Source: Rhipicephalus microplus (lineage: Eukaryota > Arthropoda > Arachnida > Ixodida > Ixodidae). From it: a DNA stretch of 64,000 nt. Shown in pieces: positions 33,101-42,179 of this stretch. The stretch's first letter is position 1. Each line of letters begins with the position of its first letter. The position numbers were made by a program, and so were the translations under genes. The stretch covers positions 205,126,692-205,190,691 of the forward strand of contig NC_134710.1 of NCBI RefSeq assembly GCF_043290135.1, written 5' to 3'. The notes under the pieces are model-generated. The model was given only the letters and a program-made list of their open reading frames with translations. It ran no database searches and was not told the origin of the DNA.

Positions 33101-33675
33101 ATATTTGTCTGGGTGTCCACTCTTAACGGCACCGGGTCCTTGAAACGGCCGACACCATCTGCAGCGCCCACCAATGCTGCTCAAGATGTAGCGTAAATAC
33201 TTGTTCCAGTGTCAATCAAAAAGCAATTATTGCGCATATCTGGGGCACCATAACAACATCTATATAATCTGCATGTGCGTCTTTTACTAGAAAAGGCATA
33301 CATAAGTAATTTTAAGGAACGTAGTGCTTATCACGCTGCACTGGCCATGCAATGCTTGCACGAAAAGACGAGTGTTTCCAACGCTTTGATAAGACGAGAC
33401 GGTAGTGGCACCTACCCACTGCCTTGCGTTCAGCGCCTTATTACCTCTGAGACGGACGCGCACACCCGTCTCAGAGTCACGCGCTACGTTTTCCCAGAAA
33501 ACTGCCAGATTGCGCTCATATCTTAGGTGACGTGACTTGATGCGCTCGCTCCCCTCCGCTGCACGCTCGAGGCAATCTAACGCAGCGCCTCCAGGATACC
33601 ATTCACCAATTTTCTTGCGCAGAACATTAAATAAATGTTTTGTTCACTCTCTTCACACGCAAGACTATCGTCTTT
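32844..33675. mobile_element. MITE-like unit carrying a (CTGT)n microsatellite
   Basis: AAAGACGATAGTCTT at 32844-32858 has an exact inverted copy, AAGACTATCGTCTTT, at 33661-33675. The ~830-bp unit between them is non-coding and contains a 200-bp tetranucleotide tract. A small element with terminal inverted repeats and no transposase fits a MITE. The terminal motif is itself nearly palindromic, so part of the match could be fortuitous. Confidence 0.55.
32890..33103. repeat. (CTGT)n/(CTGC)n microsatellite
   Basis: About 210 bp of CTGT and CTGC tetranucleotides in interspersed blocks. The transitions between T and C types are themselves patterned, suggesting replication slippage. It causes false open frames on both strands. 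Confidence 0.97.
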
Positions 33676-33873
33676 TGATGAAATTTGCAGATTAACTTGC
33701 AGATGCGGGCCAATTTTTTTCTTTCCTATGACTATTCTATGCTGTACGCTTCTTAATATTATTCTTACATAATGAGCCCTTATTCCCGACAGTGTTCCAG
33801 TCTGCTTTCATGAATAATGAGAAGGTTAATCACTGCTTCTATTAGGATATTTTCATTGCGTGCATTTTTTTGA

Positions 33874-34085
33874 TGGCCGCAGCATTAGTGGTATACCTAT
33901 AGTGGTTAAAATGTTTAGCTGTTGACCATGAGTTCGAGGATGGCAACGGCAGTCACGTTTAGGAGGAAGCGAAATGCTCGAGGACCGTGTATTGGACGAC
34001 GTCAGTGCACCTTGAAGATGGTTAAAATTTCCGGAGCCCTCCACTATGACGTACCTCATAATCATATCGTGGTTTTACGCGTAAT
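33874..34085 (+). mobile_element. tRNA-derived SINE, family 1, relic
   Basis: GGCCGCAGCATTAGTGG, TAGTGGTTAAAATGTTTAGC and GAGTTCGAGGATGGC mark a decayed tRNA-like head. GTGCACCTTGAAGATGG, AAATTTCCGGAGCCCTCCAC and CCTCATAATCATATCGTGG give the body in family-1 order. Confidence 0.7.
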
Positions 34086-35039
34086 ACCCTTATTATGGTA
34101 GAGTTCTTTCTTTCTTTATTTAGTTTCGTGAGAAAGTTCATTGAAATGCCGGATATAATGTTCACTTCCGACCGTACAGTCTCACTTAAGGTCTGAGTGC
34201 ACCAAAACGGAGACAAACTACAGACTTACTGGAGTTTTTAGAAGCCCATGCGGCGTCTTGTGGTCGGTGGCCTATAGCCGTACGTTGAAGCAAATGATTT
34301 ACGTCACTGTGGTAAAGAAGGGCTCGTCTATTGTGGACACTCTGTCAACGCTTAGCGATGCCTACGGATGCTATTCGAGTGCATACCGCATGACGATGCG
34401 GTAACTGCTCACTTTTGCGGCTGAGCACAATGCAGCCGTTTACGACCATTTTTTATTCACACTCGTTCTCCATGTTTGTCCGCTTAAAGTTCTGCACTGA
34501 ATTTTTTAGCAAAATATTGTACAAAGCGAGCTCATTTATTTTGAAACCAAAGCCTTTTTCTCAGGAGCTAATTATCTGCAGCACCAAGTTACGTTGTTTC
34601 GTCTTGTACGGTAAACCATTTTTATATGCAGGGTGTTTCAGGCAACAAGAACTAAGGATTTTTCAAAAAGGAGGTTAACCGCAACTGGCCATGGTTTGCC
34701 GTCATGTAAAACTCCTTAGAATATGTTCTTTTATATTGTGCCTAATCAGTTTATATTCTAATACCTATCATGCAAAGAAAGAAAAAGGAGAGCCAGGAAA
34801 GGCGGGAATGTTAACCAGTTTAGACAAAGTGGCATTCTGCCCACACGCGAAAAGGTATAGCACAGTTTCCAAGTTAGAAATAGCAGGAAAAAGGGAGAGA
34901 AGATACACACACGCAGAAACTCACGCTCCTCACAGTCACTCTTTTGCTATCTCTCTACAAACGCCTGCATAAGTCCATCATTTTAAAGAATCCTAGCAGT
35001 GCCTTCATTGCCTTTATTCGTGGGGACTTCTCATGACGA
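34086..35039. other. Unassigned intergenic DNA
   Basis: No recognisable gene. Short AT-rich frames. Confidence 0.45.
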
Positions 35040-35152
35040 CAATGTAAAATGGCTGCTGCGGTCATTGGTTTGTGGTCAAGGCTAGCTAGGGCGACTGCGA
35101 GTGCTTGTTTCTGCACAGTCGCAGAAGAGGTGTTTTATTACCTCCTCGCTAG

Positions 35153-35155
<3 letters not shown>

Positions 35156-35190
<35 letters not shown>

Positions 35191-36175
35191 GCCTGACTAC
35201 GTCCACTGCAGGACAAAGGCCTCTCCCATGTTCCGCCAGTTAACCCGGTCCTGTGCTTGCTGCTTCCAATTTATACCCGCAAACTTCTTAATCTCATCTG
35301 CCCACCTAACCTTCTGTCTCCCCCTAACCCGCTTCCCTTCTCTGGGAATCCAGTCAGTTACCCTTAAAGACCAGCGGTTATCCTGTCTACGCGCTACATG
35401 CCCTGCCCATGTCCATTTCTTCTTCTTGATTTCAGCTATGATATCCTTAACCCCCGTTTGTTCCCTAATCCACTCTGCTCTCTTCTTGTCTCTTAAGGTT
35501 ACACCTACCATTTTTCTTTCCATTGCTCGCTGCGTCGTCCTCAATTTAAGCTGAACCCTCTTTGTAAGTCTCCAGGTTTCTGCTCCGTAGCTAAGTACCG
35601 GCAAGATACAGCTGTTATATACCTTCCTCTTGAGGGATAGTGGCAATCTACCTGTCATAATTTGAGAGTGCTTGCCGAATGTGCTCCACCCCATTCTTAT
35701 TCTTCTAGTTACTTCAATCTCGTGGTTCGGCTCTGCGGTTATTACCTGCCCTAAGTAAACATAGTCTTTTACAACTTCAAGTGCACTATTACCTATCTCG
35801 AAGCGCTGCTCTTTGCCGAGGTTGTTGTACATTACTTTCGTTTTCTGCAGATTAATTTTAAGACCCACTTTCCTGCTCTCCTTGTCTAACTCCGTAATCA
35901 TGAGTTGCAATTCGTCCCCCGAGTTACTCAGCAATGCAATGTCATCGGCGAAGCGCAGGTTATTAAGGTATTCTCCATTGACTCTTATCCCTAACTGTTC
36001 CCATTGTAGGCTTCTGAAAACCTCCTGTAAGCACGCGGTAAACAGCATTGGGGAAATTGTGTCCCCCTGCCTTACACCCTTCTTGATTGGTATTCTGTTG
36101 CTTTCTCTATGAAGCACTATGGTAGCAGTTGATCCCCTGTAGATTTCTTCCAGAATGTTTATATATACTTCACCT
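35156..36175 (-). mobile_element. RTE-type non-LTR retrotransposon, 5' truncated, 16-bp TSD
   Basis: About 1,020 bp on minus, flanked by an exact duplication of ACCTCCTCGCTAGCAT at 35140-35155 and 36176-36191. The 3' end has a (GAT)n-type tail (CAT repeats on +, 35153-35190), typical of RTE/BovB-like elements. Truncated relatives of its 3' end lie at 7979-8118 and 48255-48342. Confidence 0.95.
35197..36175 (-). CDS. RTE reverse transcriptase, C-terminal part (partial)
   Basis: About 325 residues of an RT that would copy LINE RNA at a nicked target. Motifs in order: YRGSTATI, GVRQGDTISPMLF, the catalytic FADDIALL, LKINLQKTKVM, YLGQVI, PVLSYGAETW and the C-terminal WTWAGHVAR, with VRGRQKVRWADEI, ending WT-stop at 35197. 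The frame is uninterrupted, so the copy is young. The endonuclease and the N-terminal RT are missing because of 5' truncation. The open frame runs 5' of 36175 into the host relic to an ATG at 36264; that extension is a fortuitous fusion, not element sequence. Confidence 0.93.
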
Positions 36176-36264
36176 ACCTCCTCGCTAGCATAATTGTCGT
36201 AAATAACACAGTTTCCATTGCCATACGAAAAGAAAATCTCTTCGAGAAAGTCACTCTTGCTCAT

Positions 36265-37559
36265 AAATGGTGAATCAGTCTGTCCGCTTACCGCAGTGGT
36301 GTTGTTTGTTATTCAGTTTGCTCCATGTGTTGTAAGTGGGGTGTGTAATTTCTTGTTCGATAACCCGAAGTTAGCGAGCAGCATCAGTCCTTCATTACCT
36401 CTACATTCAAGTATTGCATCTACTATGTTGCATTGACCAGTTGATCAAGCAAAGCTGTCGGCTTATTCATTCCTTGTCACAGGCCTTCTAGTCAGCTTCA
36501 CTAGGTGCTGAAAAACCCTAGTAACCTCTTCGCCCCCCTCTTCCGTTCATGTAAGCGGTTTTCATTTGGCACACTCTACATTCGCGGGCAATAAATTGAA
36601 AAACAAGAACATATAAAATTGCTAATTGGCTTGCAACTAAACTTACTTTCCTTGAATCAACAAATTTACCTGAAGATCAGTCAATCTCACGGCGACCCGC
36701 ATGTCAGCTGCTGGATTCAGCCGATGCCTGTGTTGTTTTAAAGGCGAATGCATTTCTTAGTCAAGGCATGTCAGGCGTCTGATGGTGTCCGCGCACCGGC
36801 AGGTGTTATCTCGCCACTCTCACTCTCTCTTCGGGCTTATCTTCACCGCTAACAACACCAGAGAAGGTGTTATAGGCAGAGTATCGGATAGATAGTGGAG
36901 AGTAGAAGCACGCTCTGGCTTGCGAGGGCGCTCGTATCGCGGGAGCTCGGTGGAGCTCCCACGTGTGTGGAGAGAGTAGGTGCAGTGGTTCTCTGCTCCT
37001 TCTTTTCGTTCGTTTTCTCTTCTCCCTGTGCCCCACTATCCCGTCCGCTCACTCGCACGTGTATACAAATGGAGTCAACCACGCACCTCATTCTCGCCGG
37101 TTCGCTGGCTTATGAACGCCTAAATAAATGATTACCCTACAAAACCTAATCTAGTCAGTAATATACACCAATATATTACTACGCCGTCTACTCTCGGTGC
37201 AAGGATCGCATTCGCATTTTCTCACCATTTCCTTCGGGGAGGTGGGGACAATTTTTTTAAATATAGGCTAGAGTGGAAATTGCCTCCTCACAAGCATACG
37301 CTGCGTCAAGTGGCGGCAGCAAATCTGCTACCTTATTTAGGGACCTCCCTTCGAAAAGGGGAAAGTGACATGAGGGTAATTTAAAGCCTCCGAGATTAAT
37401 CAGCGGGAACTTAATCATGCAGACCACTTTTAGAGACTGGATGTCTAAAAGCTTCTGGCTGGATTTATTGCGCAGCTCGCTCGTTTCTGTTATGTACTGA
37501 GATGTTCTTATTCACACTCAGGCATGAATAATAGAGGTTCCCTATCTCTATCACACCTG
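36265..37559. other. Unassigned intergenic DNA
   Basis: No protein family recognised. 36800-37140 is a GC-richer block with CTC/TCT-rich stretches and an AATAAATG near 37122. It could be a solitary LTR, but I found no second copy or flanking duplication. Confidence 0.35.
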
Positions 37560-37930
37560 TGGCTCATCATCTAAGTGATTGGGCATGTGCGGATTCAGTA
37601 AAAATTCATCAGTGGCTCAAAGAATCCAGAAGAGGGGCCTGTGGAACCCCTAGGCTCCACGGCAACCAATTTGAAAAACCAAGACCTATCACATCGCATT
37701 GACTCTGAAGCCACTGAAATGTCATGTGGTGTCCTTTCTGTATTGAAGTATTGAGTAACACGTAATCTCTGAAGCCAATTGTTCATATGAAGAGTGCCCC
37801 AGGGCTGATAGCGAAGATTGTAGGGCTGCTTCCGAATCGCACAACAGCAACCATCGTTGACGTTGTTTGCCACGGACTATCCAAAATGCATGCCAAAGAG
37901 TGGTGAGTTCTGCAGCCATCTATTCTAAAA
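37560..37930 (-). pseudogene. LINE RNase H fragment (minus strand)
   Basis: The frame at 37722-37919 reads AELTTLWHAFWIVRG ... LLCDSEAALQSSLSALGH, which fits the AE and CDS-x-AAL segments of the RNase H domain of I-type LINEs. Downstream frames are shifted and contain stops. This is an isolated relic. Confidence 0.6.
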
Positions 37931-38449
37931 CAATGTAAGAGCACTCGATGGGACAACTAGCGCACAGAACGAGGGCTGATGGGCAGTTGATCCTTTGGTA
38001 TAAACACTTAAGAGGTAGCACATGTTGTATTTAGAAGAAGCAAAGATACAAATAAAGAGACTCTTCAGGCACGTTTATTTCAGTATCTAGTATTAAAATT
38101 AAAAACAGACTCTACGTTTGGGACCCTTTAGGTCTCTTCTTCACGGTTTGACTCTCCGGTAGGCGCCGAAACTAGTGACTTTTGCGAGCAGTTGTCATCA
38201 GCCGGACAGTCACACGCTGAATGAGAGACCGAATGGGTCTTAAAGCGTAGGGCCAGATTTTAATATCAAAGGAGCATTGGCACCTGCTTGACTCATATGC
38301 AGTTTCTTGCGTCAACACGTAGTTATCGGTTCCCTAGTAACGATTCTGTACTATAGATACAATGGAGCGCCGAAATAATATGTACTGTATCAATTAATTT
38401 GACCGGCATCAAATTGTATACAAAAAGGGATTGAATCCAAGCCGTTTGC
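37931..38449. other. Unassigned intergenic DNA
   Basis: No recognisable gene or repeat. Confidence 0.4.
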
Positions 38450-39805
38450 GTGGCAAGACATGACACCCAGATTTCATCAAATTATCTCGCCACCCTTCTA
38501 ACTTCCAGGCCATGCTATGCGTTCTGCACTATTATTGCTCCACATCGCATGGTGATTCCCGCAAGCTTCACGCACGCAACAAGACCACCATTACCATTGT
38601 GCTGTCTACATCGACAGGAATCCCTGACAACCATCTCAGACGTTCAAAAGAAAAGAAATTCGTCAAATTTGGCCCTAAAACAAACAACACTACTGTTTCT
38701 GTATGACAAACACAGTGGACGAATACACACTTACATGGATGGATTGGTTACTTCAGCAAGCTCAACAGTCGCAGTGGTAGTTCTGGAGAAATCCGTCAAG
38801 ATACTGTTCAGGACATCGCATCTGACATCATCCACGGCTGCATAACTGGCCGCCATTCGTGCCGCCCCGGAGTTCCCAGTTAGAGAACCACAGCAGACAT
38901 GGACAATCTTCTCCGACTGCAAAGCAGCCCTCCAGGGCATTGCCTCGCCATATCGTCATGCACAAAACGAACAGCTAGTCATTGTAATAAGGCTGCTTCA
39001 TCACCAGGTTATAGAGAAGCAGCATGACATAGTGTATCAATGGATACCGGGTCACTGCAGCATCGACGGAAACGACCGTGCAGATGAAGCAGCCCGATCT
39101 GCTTATGACGATTCCCCCTTGTGCAGCTATACTAATATCAAAAATGGACGCCGCTACAAGGCTTAAATCACTTGCACGAGAACGGACACTCACTCAGTGA
39201 AATTCAATGGCATCCACCAACGTCCGCCTTCATAAATTGGACCCACACCTACAGCTAGGTCTTCCTTCAAGAATAATCAAAGCTGAAGAGACACTTTTGT
39301 ATCGTGTGTGTATCGGCGTGGCCTTTACGAATGATTATTCTTTTCGAAGCAGAATGACCAGCAGCCCGACATGCGACAATTGTGGCTGCGCGGAGGCATT
39401 TTCCCATCTTCTCTACAAGTGTCCTCACTTCAGTGCACCAAGAAAAAAACTGTCGAAAGTTCTAGATAGACAAGAGAATCGCCAAATGTCAGAAGAAAGG
39501 GTATTAGGACACTGGCCGAGACCATCCTCCGCACGCAAGGCATTGAGAGCTTGTGGTCTTGCTGCGGGTCAGTAGTCTTAGAGACAGACTGTAAGTAGCG
39601 TGGTGTACCATACTGCTGTCCTTTTTCCCTTTCTTTTCTCTCCTTCAACGTCTCTTTTCTGTCAACTTTTATTCCTCTTACGCCCTTCCCCAGCATAACA
39701 TAGCCAGCCGGTCTGAGAACTGGCTAACCACCCTGTCTTTCCTCCTTCCATCTTCCCCCTCCTCCTGTTTTACCATACAGCCACGCGTCTGCTTGGGAAT
39801 CCAAT
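38450..39805 (+). mobile_element. I-type LINE 3' portion (plus strand)
   Basis: Contains RNase H and C-terminal zinc-knuckle segments (38690-39575), then a pyrimidine-rich 3' part with a terminal AATAAAAAATG near 39803. 5' truncated before the RT catalytic region. Confidence 0.8.
38690..39575 (+). pseudogene. LINE RNase H and C-terminal domain, broken
   Basis: Readable segments, partly in shifted frames: IHTYMDG (first RNase H acidic strand), WTIFSDCKAALQGI, then QWIPGHCSIDGNDRADEAAR (histidine and aspartate of the last RNase H motif). A TAA follows the lysine-alanine at about 39165. A C-terminal frame at 39207-39575 has LHKLDPHLQL, RSRMTSSPTC, the knuckle CDNCGCAEAFSHLLYKC, and RKALRACGLAAG near the end. 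RNase H in a LINE removes RNA from the cDNA hybrid. The breaks make this a pseudogene. Confidence 0.85.
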
Positions 39806-40122
39806 AAAAAATGCTGTTTGAAAATGCAGTAAAATTTACATTCATGCTTTACGAACACACAAGTCCTGTACACAGGCATCACTATAAAACATGTTAAATT
39901 GCAGTATTATTGCGTGGTAAAAAGTATAAACTGCCATCAGGTGTCAAAACATGTGATTATCGCTACTAATTCATTGTTTAACGCCACCCATTCATTACAA
40001 AAGGCACACATGTGACTGCGAATTCTCTCAGTACCACGTAGTGGGTGCATAGCAAGATCAAAAACATATGGTGTTCATAATTGCTAGTGCTTTAAAGCAT
40101 GCTACTCATTACAAAAATGTGC
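39806..40122. other. Unassigned spacer
   Basis: No recognisable feature apart from the left target-duplication copy near 40107. Confidence 0.4.
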
Positions 40123-40356
40123 GCCCCGCCGTGGTGGTCAAGTGGCTAAGGCACTCGTCTGCTGTCCCGCACGTCGCGGGTTCTGCAGCGGCTGCATTTC
40201 CCATGAAGACGGAAATCTTGTAGGCCCGTGTGCTCAGATTTGGGTGCACGCTAAAGAACCCCAGGTGGTCGAAATTTCTGGTGCCCTCCACTACGGCGTC
40301 TTTCATAATCATATGGTGGTTTTGGTACGTTAAACCCCACATATCAATCAATCAAT
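40123..40356 (+). mobile_element. tRNA-derived SINE, family 1
   Basis: GCCCCGCCGTGGTGGTCAAG, GTGGCTAAGGCACTCGTCTG and then a damaged B box (CGCGGGTTCTGCAGCGG, with an internal deletion). The standard body and a (CAAT)n end follow. Flanked by CATTACAAAAATG and CATTACTAAAATG, a 13-bp duplication with one mismatch. Confidence 0.9.
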
Positions 40357-40729
40357 CATTACTAAAATGCGGTCAAATGCGAAAGCTTCAATGAAGCAAG
40401 CCACTTGCAAGTGCATCGATTACTTTGTATTCATGTCCTCCCTTTATATTTCTTGAGTAACACCATGCAATAAAAAGTATGCACGAAATGTTTGGAGTGC
40501 ACACTATGGACAGGATATTGCTCTCGCGTTCAACTCTTAACGGGAAGCACATGGGTCCCCCCGCTTTTTTTTTATATACAGCCTTTGGGGTTGGGGGGGG
40601 GGGAATGAATGAATGAATGAATAAACTTTATTTAAAGTCTGGCTGTGCCCGTTGGGTGAGGCGGGGGGGGGGGGGAGTAGGTATTACCCCTGTTCCTTTC
40701 CACCCTCCGTCGATGATGTTGGTGGTGCC

Positions 40730-41748
40730 TCAGGTGACCGCTTGAAGTTTTTGGACCCAGGCGGCATCTTCGCTTGCTAGTCGGCAAAAAGCTGGTCGGC
40801 CAGCCCATTGCTGCATGGTGAGTGCCGCCGCCCAGCGGCAGCGTTGGTGAAGCAGCTGATCCGCAGCAGTGACCGCAGCCATGGCGGTGGCTGGCGCCTG
40901 CCCTTGCGTGGTGGTAGCAGCAACAATTAGTCTCTGAATTTGTACCTGCCTAACACGCGTCACGAAGTGAGCGGTGGCAGTGATATTAACTTTTACGGCA
41001 CACTCCCAAAGCATATGCACCAGTTTGGCCTTTTCCCCACGCGCTTTACACGCGTTCGTCGGGTATAGACTTGGATAATACAGGCGTAGGATCACCGGGC
41101 TGGGGTTCGTATGTGTTTGCAATAATCTCAAAGGTACAGCCTATCTTTTGTTCAATTAGTTTTGTAGTGGTTGATATTTGCGTATGTTTAGCGTGTAATG
41201 TTGTGTAATATCGTTGAATGTGGTCAGGCGGTTGCACCAAAATCATTCCAGTTATTTTGTTAATAATGTCATCGCTCCGCTCTCGGATGTGTAGGTGGCC
41301 ACTGACTCGGAAACGGTGGCACAATGAGACAGTCGCGGATTATGGTCGGAACCATCCTCTTCTCCCCGCATTGTGTGTGGTATTTTATATCTAAAGACTC
41401 GAGGACGCGCCTGCCCATCTCGGATTTGGACAATCGCTCGAATTGTGCAATGTTGTGCACCGCGATCAGTTCGCAAAAAGTGTGCAGGTCCATCTCGAAG
41501 AACGTGTCGGTGCTCGTGGTGACAGGTATGCTAACCGCCCTCTTGAATGTCTTGCGAATCATGCAATCAAACTTGTTCCGTTGGGACGCCAGCCACTTTA
41601 TATCAAGGGATACGATTGTTATGCAATTGATCGCGTACGTCTGTATAAGGCGGATCGTGCAGCTTTCACGCATACTGCTACGTCTGCTCGCTATGCGGCG
41701 GAGGAGCCTAATTGTGTTGTCTACCGAACGTCTAAGTCTTCGTATCAT
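40730..41748 (-). pseudogene. LINE RT thumb and C-terminal region
   Basis: Open at 41269-41748 (RRLRRSVDNTIRLLRRIASRR ... IRKTFKRAVSIP ... STDTF), which resembles the region following the RT palm. It shifts to 41046-41324 and then 40730-41131, where CKARGEKAKLVHMLWEC looks like a degenerate zinc-knuckle. At least two frame changes inactivate it. Confidence 0.75.
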
Positions 41749-41814
41749 CTCACCGTTGTGATTCTTAGCCTACAGGTGTAGTGCAAATGTCAATATATGC
41801 TCTACACTCAATAT

Positions 41815-41942
41815 TGTCACGTTACTCTCGACAAACTTGATAAAAAAATGGGCTCGTTTAGTCGACTACTCAAGCAGCGGCTCAGAGAGATCGTCTTCGT
41901 CTTCTTTCACACTTCGATCTCACCCAAGCAAACCATGTGGCA
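41815..41942 (-). repeat. 3' LTR of element 2
   Basis: 128 bp, identical to 47240-47367. On minus it begins TGCCACATGG and ends AACGTGACA. Exceptionally short; no AATAAA inside. Confidence 0.97.
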
Positions 41943-41964
41943 ATAGTCCCCCCCTTTGAAAGCA
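41943..41964 (-). promoter_or_regulatory. Polypurine tract, element 2
   Basis: On minus, AAAGGGGGGGACTAT stands directly before the 3' LTR, where plus-strand priming is expected. As in element 1 the tract is a G homopolymer. Confidence 0.7.
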
Positions 41965-42179
41965 TCGACTCGATGCTCGTAAATAAAAAAAATGAAGGTA
42001 TACACACGCAGATATAGAGAACTAAAAGAGGGAGAGTGCCACTACTCGCAGAGCAAATGAGGAAGTTTCGCCAACGCTTCCGCCAAGCGCAAAAAGAAAG
42101 GGCATAAAAACACACGAGAACACAAACAGCAGCAGCAACGCAATGTCACGACATGTCGTAGCACGTGAAACCACAAGGG

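Larger units (their letters stand above)
35040..36264 (-). mobile_element. Old LINE C-terminal relic, split by an RTE insertion
   Basis: Read on minus, 36264-36176 continues, after removal of the RTE and one target copy, into 35139 and below. The joined reading shows ASEEVIKHLFCDC preceded by a cysteine, which resembles the C-terminal zinc-knuckle stretch of RNase H-type LINE proteins (compare CDNCGCAEAFSHLLYKC at about 39375-39425). The relic is short, so the identification is moderate. Confidence 0.45.

Noticed and set aside
32785..33184. Open frames of repeated Cys-Leu-Ser-Val and Asp-Arg-Gln-Thr
   Set aside because: They are translations of the CTGT/CTGC microsatellite on both strands.
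36176..36264. N-terminus of a 355-residue RTE protein
   Set aside because: This part lies outside the 16-bp target duplication, so it is host DNA fused by chance to the element frame.
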